Of a stretch of 64,000 bases of DNA, positions 1 to 8,240 are shown piece after piece. Each line of letters starts with the position of its first letter. Within the stretch, counting starts at the first letter, position 1. The position numbers and the translations under genes were made by a program. The notes under the pieces are model-generated. The model saw only the letters and a program-made list of their open reading frames with translations, had not been told where the DNA came from and searched no databases. Origin of the DNA: Balneola sp. (GTDB lineage Bacteria > Bacteroidota > Rhodothermia > Balneolales > Balneolaceae); contig JAEPPZ010000001.1 in the NCBI GenBank assembly GCA_017640785.1, positions 476,172 to 540,171 on the forward strand, in the 5' to 3' direction.

Positions 1-2171
1 ACGCGCAAACAGTGTTTGAAACTACGCTTAGTGGGAGTAACGAAGTACCCACTGTAACAACTTCCGCAAACGGAAATATAACCGCTACACTTAACGGAAA
101 TGAACTAACTATTGAAGGTTCTTTTGAAGGACTTAGCAGTGCTTATGCTGCCTCTCATTTGCATGCAGGTATGGCTGGTGAAGCAGGTGGCGTTCTTTTC
201 ACGTTAAACGCTTCAGTTGACGGTGATGGAATGGGCGGAACTTACACTACCGCAAATAACACTTTTACATTATCGAGTGGCCAAGTGGATACATTAAAAG
301 CTCGCGGAATTTATGTTAATATACATTCTGAAACTTATGCGGGCGGAGAACTTAGAGGTCAATTAGCTCCTCAAGCAGATGTTGTATTCAGAACTAACGT
401 TTCTGGTGCACAGGAAGTACCCGCAGCTAAAACTATGGCAAATGGTGCTCTCATCCTCGAACTAAATGGAGATTCACTGTTTGTTTCAGGTTCATTTAAT
501 GGACTTTCAAGTAATTACGCTGCTTCTCATTTGCATACTGCAATGGCGGGAAGTGCAGGCGGTGTTGCTGTAACTCTAAATGCTACTGTAGCAGCTGACA
601 ATAAATCAGGAGTTTATTTAGCAGCTGATAACAGATTTGAACTTACTACAGATCAAAAATCAGCACTTATGGATAGAGGCATATATGTAAATATTCACTC
701 AGAGAATTTTGCTTCCGGTGAATTAAGAGGACAAGTTACTCCTCCCGTTACAGCTTCGTTCTTTGCGAGCTTATCAGGAAGTGCTGAAATTCCTTCTGCA
801 AATACAAATGCCGGCGGTGCAGTTGTAGTTGAACTAACTACAGACGATTCATTAGTTGTTACCGGTACATTTGCTGAATTGCAAGGTGATTTTGATGCCT
901 CTGTAGCTGGTGGTTCTCATCTGCACGCAGGACATTCAGGAACAAATGGAATGGTTGATATAGTAATCAACGCAGAAGTTGAAGCTAATTTAAAGGCTGG
1001 AGCATATTTAGCAAAAGATAATAAATTTGCTGTTGATGCTTCCCAGATCGAAACTCTGCTTAACAGAGGATATTACGTTAATATTCATACTACAACATTT
1101 GGAGCAGGTGAGCTTCGCGGACAAGTACTCGGTGATGCTTCAGCTTATTTCAAAACAAATTTAAGTGGTTTACACGAACAACCTACTCCTGTTATCACAG
1201 ATGCTTTTGGCGCGGTTCATGTAGAACTCTCAGGCGACAGAGCAATTGTTACAGGTGGTTTTGATGCACTTTCAAGTGCTTACGCAGCTTCTCATTTACA
1301 CTCTGGAAGTGTTACCGCAAGTGGTGGAGTTGAAGTTACATTAAACGCGACTGTTTCCGATGATACCAGTGGAGTTTATGAAGTATCAAACAATACTTAC
1401 ACCCTTACCGAAGCGCAATTAGAGACAATGAGCAGTCAAGGTTTGTATATAAATGTACATTCCCAAGCTGAAGCGGCCGGAGAATTAAGGGGGCAACTCT
1501 TATTCGGTGACAACTTATTCCCAGAGAAGAGTTCGTTATTAACTCCTATAGATGATGCTGAAATCAGTATTGCAGGTGATGTTTCTACAAACTTAGTAGC
1601 TACTTGGTCTGCAAGCTCAGATATCGAAGGCGATAGCTTGACTTACACTTGGCAAGCAGCTACAGATTCTTTATTTGCTGATATTATTGTAAATGCGAAC
1701 GTTGGTTCAAACCTGAATTACAATATTTCGTATGGCGACCTAGATACAATCTTAGTGGACCTTGGCGTTGAGTCTGGTGCTTCTGCTACAGTATACCATA
1801 GAGTTATTGTATCTGACGGAAGTGACGAAACATCAAGTGATACAAGATCAGTTACTATGGAAAGGGGAACATTAACATCTAATGAAAATGATGGAATAGA
1901 TACTCCAAACAGATTCGTTTTAGATCAAAATTATCCTAACCCTTTTAATCCAAGTACAAAAATTAGCTTTTCTTTAGAAGAAGCAGCACCAACACAATTG
2001 GTTGTTTACAATATGCTTGGACAAAAAGTTGCCACTTTGGTTAACGAAAGATTAAGTGCAGGTGAGCACACCTTCAACTTTAAAGCTGACAATTTATCTT
2101 CAGGTATTTATATCTACAGATTACAATCAGCCAATCAAAGCTTAACAAAGAGAATGACACTGATTAAATAG
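1..2171 (+). CDS. Secreted protein with four CHRD repeats and a T9SS sorting tail (5' end cut off by the window)
   Basis: The reading frame is already open at the window edge (codons for A-Q-T precede a GTG at 12), so the start and signal peptide lie outside; A-Q looks like a signal-peptidase junction. Four CHRD-type repeats follow (about nt 18-365, 380-735, 760-1125 and 1147-1505), each with the SHLHAG-like centre and the YVNIHS...GELRGQ end. An Ig/Fn3-like segment comes next (nt 1530-1870), then a C-terminal type IX secretion sorting domain (nt 1915-2171) beginning FVLDQNYPNPFNPST and ending KRMTLIK. The CHRD fold is named after chordin; its function in bacteria is unknown. The protein is probably exported through the outer membrane and anchored or released. 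A strong terminator follows. Domain calls are confident; the biological role is not known. Confidence 0.9.
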   Translation, partial: AQTVFETTLSGSNEVPTVTTSANGNITATLNGNELTIEGSFEGLSSAYAASHLHAGMAGEAGGVLFTLNASVDGDGMGGTYTTANNTFTLSSGQVDTLKARGIYVNIHSETYAGGELRGQLAPQADVVFRTNVSGAQEVPAAKTMANGALILELNGDSLFVSGSFNGLSSNYAASHLHTAMAGSAGGVAVTLNATVAADNKSGVYLAADNRFELTTDQKSALMDRGIYVNIHSENFASGELRGQVTPPVTASFFASLSGSAEIPSANTNAGGAVVVELTTDDSLVVTGTFAELQGDFDASVAGGSHLHAGHSGTNGMVDIVINAEVEANLKAGAYLAKDNKFAVDASQIETLLNRGYYVNIHTTTFGAGELRGQVLGDASAYFKTNLSGLHEQPTPVITDAFGAVHVELSGDRAIVTGGFDALSSAYAASHLHSGSVTASGGVEVTLNATVSDDTSGVYEVSNNTYTLTEAQLETMSSQGLYINVHSQAEAAGELRGQLLFGDNLFPEKSSLLTPIDDAEISIAGDVSTNLVATWSASSDIEGDSLTYTWQAATDSLFADIIVNANVGSNLNYNISYGDLDTILVDLGVESGASATVYHRVIVSDGSDETSSDTRSVTMERGTLTSNENDGIDTPNRFVLDQNYPNPFNPSTKISFSLEEAAPTQLVVYNMLGQKVATLVNERLSAGEHTFNFKADNLSSGIYIYRLQSANQSLTKRMTLIK

Positions 2172-2194
2172 TATATTAATTAGTACAAATTAAA

Positions 2195-2227
2195 AGGGAG
2201 TTTGGTCATCCAAACTCCCTTTTTTTT
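2195..2227 (+). terminator. Rho-independent terminator after the CHRD protein gene
   Basis: Perfect 11-bp stem (2195-2205 with 2210-2220) with a TCAT loop, followed by a run of eight T. It lies 24 bp after the stop codon. The opposite strand has only four T after the hairpin, so it may also act weakly on the convergent DUF4412 gene. Confidence 0.9.
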
Positions 2228-2254
2228 ATATCTCTATTTTCTGATATTCTGAGA

Positions 2255-3013
2255 TTAATTTCCTGACATCATCTTAAACATAAGATCTGTTACACTGATC
2301 AGGTTAACTCCTGTTGGTACCTGAACCATCGCTTTCGCAATACTGGACTTATTGATATTGGTAACTTCCATTACGGTTTCAGTACCTTTTTTCCCGGTTA
2401 CCTCAACGAGCATTGGAAAATTTTTCCCCGTAAAAACGGCATCTCTTGATTGATTAACTGCTCTGTTTGCTTCAGCCGGTATATTTTTCCAAGGCTCTGC
2501 CAGCATTCCCCAGTTTATATCTATATTCGGTGTAAGCCATACAGACATTTTAGAATCAGCTTCTTTACCTGAAATAACCAACTCGTATGTTTTGTATCCA
2601 TTTATAGTTCTTTCCCGATCAGTATATTCAAAATTCATTTCCTCATTTTCTGAACTGTTTGGTGAAGAATCACTTCCCCAAGAAAGAAACATTTTAAATA
2701 ATCCTTCCACTTCTGATTTAGTAACCTGAAGTGCATCATTATTCTCCATTAACACTACAAAGTCTTTTTTGTCATTACGAATCAGCATCCCTCCGGAATT
2801 AAATGACTGACCAAAGTTCATCTCATCTTCACCTTTCAAAAATATCCGATCTGCAGTTACATACATATTAAGCTGATTAACTGAAGTCTTTCCATTTTCA
2901 TTATCACCATATAGGTTCATGGAAATATGACCTTCAAACTGTGCCTGAAGAGGATTAGAAAAAAAAGTGACACATAAAAAAAACAGTGTGCTTAAATATA
3001 TTTTGGTTCTCAT
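2255..3013 (-). CDS. DUF4412 domain-containing secreted protein
   Basis: 252 residues. The N-terminus is a clear Sec signal peptide (hydrophobic LSTLFFLCVTFF, cleavage near LQAQ-F). The rest resembles the DUF4412 family: an opening FEGHISMNLYG strand, a middle with DKKDFVVLMENN, then a segment giving YELVISGKEADSKMSVWLTP. Proteins of this type in Bacteroidota are small periplasmic or outer-membrane-associated beta-rich proteins of unknown function. It lies downstream of mnmA on the same strand (54-bp gap) and could be co-transcribed, though no functional link is evident. The family call rests on overall pattern, not on a catalytic motif. Confidence 0.7.
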   Translation of the reverse strand: MRTKIYLSTLFFLCVTFFSNPLQAQFEGHISMNLYGDNENGKTSVNQLNMYVTADRIFLKGEDEMNFGQSFNSGGMLIRNDKKDFVVLMENNDALQVTKSEVEGLFKMFLSWGSDSSPNSSENEEMNFEYTDRERTINGYKTYELVISGKEADSKMSVWLTPNIDINWGMLAEPWKNIPAEANRAVNQSRDAVFTGKNFPMLVEVTGKKGTETVMEVTNINKSSIAKAMVQVPTGVNLISVTDLMFKMMSGN

Positions 3014-3067
3014 AATTATCTCTGGATGTTTTTGATTGAGGAGTTTAACGAACTACATAGTTGGATG

Positions 3068-4198
3068 TTACGCAGAAATTAAATCTTCCATTCCCACATT
3101 CACTTTTTTGATCCAACCACCGGCTACTACGTCATCGCCTTCGTAACAAACTATAGCTTGTCCGGGAGTTATGGCTTCTCTTCCGGTTGGGAAATGAACT
3201 TTGATCTCATCTTCTCCTAGTTGAGTTAAATATCCCATCGCGCCGTCATCGTTATATCGAATTGCGCCGGTGATCTCCATTTCGGTTTCCGGAATTCTGT
3301 CGTACTTCACTAAATTTATTTCTTTAGCCGTCAGCGTAGAACTGACAAGGTCTTCCTTCTCTCCGATAGTGATCGTGTTTGTTATCGCGTTTATATTTGT
3401 TACGTAAACGGGCTTACCCATAGGCAAGTTCAACCCACGTCGTTGACCAATTGTATAAAAAGGATAGCCTTCGTGCTCGCCTAAAATATTTCCATCTTTA
3501 TCTACAAACTTACCGCCTTTCATTTTCTCTTCCAGACCCGGAACTTTGTCTTTTAGAAATCTGCGGTAATCATCATCCGGCACAAAACAGATCTCATAAG
3601 AATCAGGCTTATTTGCTACATTTAATAATCCGTGATCTTCTGCTATTTGACGAATTTCCGGTTTTGAATATCCACCCAAAGGAAAAATGGTTCTTTCAAG
3701 GTGCTTTTGTGCAACACCCCATAATGCGTATGACTGATCTTTCTTTGGATCTAATCCTCTGGAAATGATGTGACGTCCGTTTTCTTCTCGTACTCTTGCA
3801 TAATGTCCTGTAGCAATGAAATCACACCCAAGGTTGTCTGCTCGCTTTAACAAAGCAGCCCATTTGATATGAGTATTACAAAGCACACATGGGTTTGGAG
3901 TTCTTCCGTCCATATAATCACCCACAAAGCGATCAATTACCCAATCACCAAACTCTTCCCTTATATCTACGATGAAGTGCTTGAAACCATGATTTACGGC
4001 AATGTGGCGAGCATCATTCATAGACTCTACCGTACAACAACCCGTTTCTTTCCCGTTATCACCACCGCTTCGGTGATAATCCCAGGTTTTCATGGTAATT
4101 CCAATTACCTCGTATCCTTGTTCTCTTAGCATTACAGCAGCTACAGACGAATCTACACCGCCACTCATTGCTACAAGAACTCTGCCTTTTTTACTCAT
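3068..4198 (-). CDS. mnmA: tRNA-specific 2-thiouridylase MnmA
   Basis: 376 residues, the usual length for the family. MnmA activates U34 of tRNA-Lys, Glu and Gln with ATP and inserts sulfur to give 2-thiouridine. Visible motifs: the PP-loop SGGVDSS (residues 12-18), the first catalytic cysteine C104 in NPCVLCN, ATGHYAR around 129-135, the second catalytic cysteine C204 in SYEICFVP, and GQRRGL in the central domain. Both cysteines needed for sulfur relay are present. It is a cytoplasmic enzyme. The start used gives the expected short lead before the PP-loop. The next gene upstream is the HNH protein, 237 bp away. Confidence 0.97.
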   Translation of the reverse strand: MSKKGRVLVAMSGGVDSSVAAVMLREQGYEVIGITMKTWDYHRSGGDNGKETGCCTVESMNDARHIAVNHGFKHFIVDIREEFGDWVIDRFVGDYMDGRTPNPCVLCNTHIKWAALLKRADNLGCDFIATGHYARVREENGRHIISRGLDPKKDQSYALWGVAQKHLERTIFPLGGYSKPEIRQIAEDHGLLNVANKPDSYEICFVPDDDYRRFLKDKVPGLEEKMKGGKFVDKDGNILGEHEGYPFYTIGQRRGLNLPMGKPVYVTNINAITNTITIGEKEDLVSSTLTAKEINLVKYDRIPETEMEITGAIRYNDDGAMGYLTQLGEDEIKVHFPTGREAITPGQAIVCYEGDDVVAGGWIKKVNVGMEDLISA

Positions 4199-4435
4199 TT
4201 CAAGATGTGAGTTTCTCTTTGAATTTAATTGATGCTAAAGATAAGGCTTTTGTTAACTGATTGCGATATTCGTTTAAATATCTCTGATAGTGTTTATCGA
4301 TGACTTAGATCAGGCTCTAAAAACACGTTTAATTTTATTCTCTAACAACTTTTGCAATAGAATTCTTTATCTGATATGAAATAGAGTTTTTGGCTAATCG
4401 ACATTGGATATTCCTTGTTGAATATTCAATATTCC

Positions 4436-4936
4436 CTACGTCATATACAAATACGGCTTCCAGGGTTCCTGAACTCCACCGTTTATATCTCTGAAAAATG
4501 TAATGGGCATAGGACGATATGGTTTACTAAGAAGTTCCATATTTGCCTCTTTCGGCGTTCTGTTTCCTTTCTTAACATTACATTTGTCGCAAGCAGTAGT
4601 CAAGTTTTCCCAGGTATCTTTACCGCCTCTGCTTTTGGGATGAATATGGTCAATGGTCAATTTAGATTTCTGCCCGCAGTACTGACATCTAAAACTGTCT
4701 CTGCGCATCACATTTCTTCTTGTCAGAACCACTTTTTTATAAGGTAGACGGATGTATCTGCGTAATCTGATTACAGAAGGAAAATCAAATTGGTCACTGG
4801 GCGTTCTCAGTTTCTTTTCAGGATCATCATGCAGTAACTCTGCTTTTTCCAAAAAAATAAGCTTCATAGAACGTTGCAAAGAGCAAACGCTCAAAGGTTG
4901 GTAATCTTGATTAAGAACTAATACGTTTGCATTCAT
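4436..4936 (-). CDS. HNH endonuclease domain protein
   Basis: 166 residues. The C-terminal half carries a zinc-ribbon HNH motif: CQYCG, then DHIHPKSRGGKDTWENL (the HNH core), then CDKCN, so four cysteines can bind structural zinc and the DH/N/CN residues form the beta-beta-alpha metal site. The N-terminal 70 residues (starting VLNQDYQPLSVCS) are shared by stand-alone HNH proteins common in Bacteroidota and cyanobacteria whose cellular role is not established. There is no mobile element around it and it lies among housekeeping genes, so it is more likely a resident gene than a homing nuclease. Confidence 0.85.
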   Translation of the reverse strand: MNANVLVLNQDYQPLSVCSLQRSMKLIFLEKAELLHDDPEKKLRTPSDQFDFPSVIRLRRYIRLPYKKVVLTRRNVMRRDSFRCQYCGQKSKLTIDHIHPKSRGGKDTWENLTTACDKCNVKKGNRTPKEANMELLSKPYRPMPITFFRDINGGVQEPWKPYLYMT

Positions 4937-5170
4937 TGCATTCGGTTAAGTTTCAGGTCTTTAATTTTTCTTTCATAGAGAATGCAGATATGAATCGAAA
5001 TTCAACCAGTTAACGCTGGCAAGCCTTAGTATGATATATTTATCTCATAAAAACAAATACACACGTGTTACCATTTTTTTAACAATGTGATGATTTTAAT
5101 GAATAATTATCTGAGTTAGTTTTTATATTTGGAAGCGCTTTTTTAACAGAATTGAAATTAAACTAACATA

Positions 5171-6478
5171 ATGTCCGAGATTAAAGACGCCCTCACAAAA
5201 GAGTACTACAAAGAACCTGCCCCACTAACTCAAGACGACTCCCCTTTTTCATCCATGATGGAAAGATTCAGATTTGCCGCTGATATCTTAGATCTGGATG
5301 AAGGCATGTTTAAATATCTTTCTACTCCTGAAAAGGTAGTAATGGTTGCTATTCCGGTTATTATGGATGATGGCAGGATTGAAGTATTTGAAGGCTATAG
5401 GGTAATTCACAATAGTATTCTGGGACCTTCCAAAGGTGGAATTCGATATGCTGAAGATGTACACCTTGATGAAGTAAAAGCACTTGCTGCATGGATGACC
5501 TGGAAATGTGCTTGTGTAAATGTTCCTTTTGGTGGAGCTAAGGGTGGTGTTCGCGTTAATCCCAAGCTTCTTTCTAAAAATGAATTGGAAAGATTGACCA
5601 GACGTTACACTTCTAATATGAGTGATGTCTTTGGACCGGAAAGAGACATCCCGGCTCCTGATATGAATACCAATGAGCAGACTATGGCCTGGATCATGGA
5701 CACATACAGCATGAAGAGCAAAAGAAATGAAACTGCTGTGGTAACAGGTAAGCCAATAATTTTGGGAGGTTCTAAAGGAAGACGTGAAGCAACAGGACGT
5801 GGAGTAATAACCACGGCTTTGGCTGCCATGAATAAGCTCAAAATTTCTCCAAGTGATGCGACTATAGTAGTTCAGGGTTTTGGCAATGTGGGCTCTGTTT
5901 CTGCTCAGCTGATTTATGAACAAGGAGCAAAAGTAATCGCAATTAGTGATGTAAGCGGCGGATACTATAATAAGGAAGGAATAGATATTCCTGCTGCAAT
6001 CCACTATTCCCAAACTAATAATTATTCATTAGAAGGTTTTGAAGGAGCAGAATCTATTAGTAATGCGGATCTGCTTGAGCTTGAATGTGATGTATTAATT
6101 CCGGCAGCAAAAGAAGATCAGATAAACAGAGAGAATGCTTCTAATATAAAAGCAAAAATTATCGCCGAAGGGGCAAATGGTCCCGTAACTGCAAGTGCAG
6201 ATTCAATTCTGGATGAAAACGGCGTTATGGTAGTTCCTGATATTCTTGCAAACGCAGGTGGCGTAACTGTTTCTTACTTTGAGTGGGTGCAAGACAGACA
6301 TGGATATTTCTGGACCGAAGAACGCGTTAATCGTCGTTTGAACAGAATGATGAGAGAAGCTTTTGATAACTTGTTTATGGTGAGTGAAAAGTATAGTATT
6401 ACGCTAAGACAAGCAGCGTATGTGTATGCAATTGATCGTGTGGCAACAACGCTGAAACTACGTGGTATTTATGCTTAA
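5171..6478 (+). CDS. gdhA: Glu/Leu/Phe/Val dehydrogenase (glutamate dehydrogenase)
   Basis: 435 residues. It catalyses reversible oxidative deamination of glutamate to 2-oxoglutarate and ammonium with NAD(P). Motifs: GGIRYAEDV with K112 in MTWK for substrate binding, the catalytic lysine K124 in PFGGAKGG, the DIPAPDMNT segment, and the Rossmann signature VQGFGNVGS that binds the nucleotide. The length fits the hexameric class I enzyme. Substrate preference among amino acids cannot be proven by eye, but the layout is typical of the glutamate enzyme. A small RsbW-like ATPase gene follows within 6 bp and is probably co-transcribed. The 234 bp upstream (4937-5170) contain no gene and should hold the promoter. 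Confidence 0.93.
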   Translation: MSEIKDALTKEYYKEPAPLTQDDSPFSSMMERFRFAADILDLDEGMFKYLSTPEKVVMVAIPVIMDDGRIEVFEGYRVIHNSILGPSKGGIRYAEDVHLDEVKALAAWMTWKCACVNVPFGGAKGGVRVNPKLLSKNELERLTRRYTSNMSDVFGPERDIPAPDMNTNEQTMAWIMDTYSMKSKRNETAVVTGKPIILGGSKGRREATGRGVITTALAAMNKLKISPSDATIVVQGFGNVGSVSAQLIYEQGAKVIAISDVSGGYYNKEGIDIPAAIHYSQTNNYSLEGFEGAESISNADLLELECDVLIPAAKEDQINRENASNIKAKIIAEGANGPVTASADSILDENGVMVVPDILANAGGVTVSYFEWVQDRHGYFWTEERVNRRLNRMMREAFDNLFMVSEKYSITLRQAAYVYAIDRVATTLKLRGIYA

Positions 6479-6484
6479 TAATTG

Positions 6485-6892
6485 ATGAGTTACAGAAAAG
6501 AACTTGTTCTGAAATCTACCTATGAAGACCTAGATAAACTAGAAGGTTTTCTGAACGACTTACAGACAGATTTAAAATTTGATGACGAGTTTTATGCTCG
6601 ATTAATGCTCACCGTTAGTGAAGCTGCAACTAATGGCGTTGTTCATGGAAATGAATTGGATGAATCCAAAAAAGTAACCCTCATCGCAGAACATGACGGT
6701 TCTAATCTTGTAATTACTACTCAGGATGAAGGTGCGGGATTTGATCCGGATGAAGTTCCAGATCCGCTTGCAAAAGAAAATATTCTGAATACAAGCGGTC
6801 GTGGTGTTTTCCTGATGTGTGAATATGCAGACGGAGTTGAATATCAGGATAATGGCAGGAGATTGATCCTAAGTTTTGATCTCAAATCTTAG
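6485..6892 (+). CDS. RsbW-like anti-sigma/serine kinase-type ATP-binding protein
   Basis: 135 residues, a single GHKL ATPase domain (HATPase_c_2). The N-box is LTVSEAATNGVVHGN, the G1 box DEGAGFDPDEV, and the G2 box SGRGVFLM. Such small proteins are usually anti-sigma factors or serine kinases acting on STAS-domain antagonists in partner-switching regulation. No STAS protein or sigma factor lies nearby in this window, so the partner is unknown. The ATG at 6485 is chosen; an in-frame TTG one codon earlier (6482) would add one residue. It follows the glutamate dehydrogenase stop by 6 bp, suggesting one transcript, and is convergent with the tolC-like gene with only 6 bp between the stops. Confidence 0.85.
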   Translation: MSYRKELVLKSTYEDLDKLEGFLNDLQTDLKFDDEFYARLMLTVSEAATNGVVHGNELDESKKVTLIAEHDGSNLVITTQDEGAGFDPDEVPDPLAKENILNTSGRGVFLMCEYADGVEYQDNGRRLILSFDLKS

Positions 6893-6898
6893 TTCTTT

Positions 6899-8239
6899 TT
6901 AGTTCACTCTTCTCAACAAATCTCCGCTTAGTCTTAATAACTCGGTTTCTGCATTTTTTGCTTCAATTTGAGCTATTATCAATCGGTTTTCAGCATTCAG
7001 TAAACTAAGTTGAGCTTCTCTAAGCTCTACAGAGTTAATGGTTCCCAACCTGAATCTTTCCAAGGCAATATCCAGACTTTGTTTTGTGAATTGCAGATTC
7101 TCCTGTTCCAGTTCAATTAAAGAAAGAGCATCAATATACTGCTCATAAACCTGTTGAATCTCAGACCTTAGTCTTAGTTTCAACTCTTCCAGCTGCAGTT
7201 GTTGATTCTTTAGTCGTATTTGAGCGTTTTGGGATCTTCTGTTTTTATTAAAACCGTCGAACAAATTAATTCTTGCGGTAATACCATAATTAAAACCGGA
7301 CGTATTAGAGAAATCCACGAAGCCTGTACTCGTCTCGGTTTTACTGTATCCATATCCCCCGCTTACATCAACCTGCGGAAACCAGTCTCCTCTTAATTCA
7401 TTGATCTTTTCACTTGCTGCCATTTCATTCAACCGCGCTACCGACAATGATTTATTTTCAACCAATGCTCGTTCAGTAAGAACTTCCAGATCCAACATTT
7501 CTCCCATTTCAATCGCAGGCTCTACATCAAAGTTTTCAAAAGATGAATTAGATAAGATCTGATTTACGATGATCTTTGCTTGCTTTAATGTGGTTCCTGA
7601 TCGAATCAAAGCAGCCCTGTCAGCATTAAAATCTGCTCGTGCCTGCAACAGATCATATTCAGAACCTGAACCCAGATCCTTTTTTGTTTCTGCAATTCTG
7701 ATGCGTTCTTCTGATACCTGTACAGTATTTTCAAGTATTTTGTGCGCCTTTTGTCTTGCAACGATCTGGTAGTAACCATTGATTAGTTCAGCAAGTAAAT
7801 TTTCGATTTCCAGACGAGTTTGCTCCTCCCCTATTTCTGCTTCCAGGTTCAACCGGTCTTTAGTTGCAAACATTGTCAATCCATCAAAAATGGTCCAAGT
7901 TGCATCTATGCCATAATTATAACTGGTGGTTTCAACACCTTTATCATTTCGGTCAGGTATTGAATTAGCCGAATATTGAGTCTCATTATCTTCAATTCTT
8001 TTGGAGATGTTTCCGTCAGCAGTCACAACAGGAAGAAGTCCCGCATTCCCTAATGAATTATTATTCTTAGCTATTTGTGCTACATTTTTTGCTATTCGGA
8101 TAGCGAAATTCTTTTCCAGTCCCTTTTGGATGGCTTCCTCTATTCGCAAGGTATCTTGTGCCATGACGTTTGAAAGCCCAAATGAAAACAACATACCAAA
8201 TAGTACTAAATACGATCTCTTATATACCAATTTCATCAT
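6899..8239 (-). CDS. TolC family outer-membrane efflux protein
   Basis: 446 residues. A signal peptide (YLVLFGMLFSFGLSNVMAQ) is followed by the two-fold repeated helical/strand organisation of TolC channels, rich in heptad Gln/Glu/Ala/Leu (for example RIRIAETKKDLGSGSEYDLLQA, and in the second half ALERFRLGTINSVELREAQ). Both repeats contain the family-typical RxxxGxx(S/T)xxxLxxAQ pattern. It is the last gene of a three-gene efflux operon after the RND pump (1-bp gap). It should form the outer-membrane exit duct for the tripartite pump. Two adjacent ATG codons exist at the start; the first is used. Confidence 0.93.
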   Translation of the reverse strand: MMKLVYKRSYLVLFGMLFSFGLSNVMAQDTLRIEEAIQKGLEKNFAIRIAKNVAQIAKNNNSLGNAGLLPVVTADGNISKRIEDNETQYSANSIPDRNDKGVETTSYNYGIDATWTIFDGLTMFATKDRLNLEAEIGEEQTRLEIENLLAELINGYYQIVARQKAHKILENTVQVSEERIRIAETKKDLGSGSEYDLLQARADFNADRAALIRSGTTLKQAKIIVNQILSNSSFENFDVEPAIEMGEMLDLEVLTERALVENKSLSVARLNEMAASEKINELRGDWFPQVDVSGGYGYSKTETSTGFVDFSNTSGFNYGITARINLFDGFNKNRRSQNAQIRLKNQQLQLEELKLRLRSEIQQVYEQYIDALSLIELEQENLQFTKQSLDIALERFRLGTINSVELREAQLSLLNAENRLIIAQIEAKNAETELLRLSGDLLRRVN

Positions 8240-8240
8240 G

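Noticed and set aside
4436..4936. Homing endonuclease or transposon remnant
   Set aside because: No intron, inverted repeats or disrupted gene around the HNH protein.
5288..6013. 241-codon minus-strand frame inside glutamate dehydrogenase
   Set aside because: Antisense shadow of a well-conserved gene; composition (Ser/Ile/His rich) is not protein-like.
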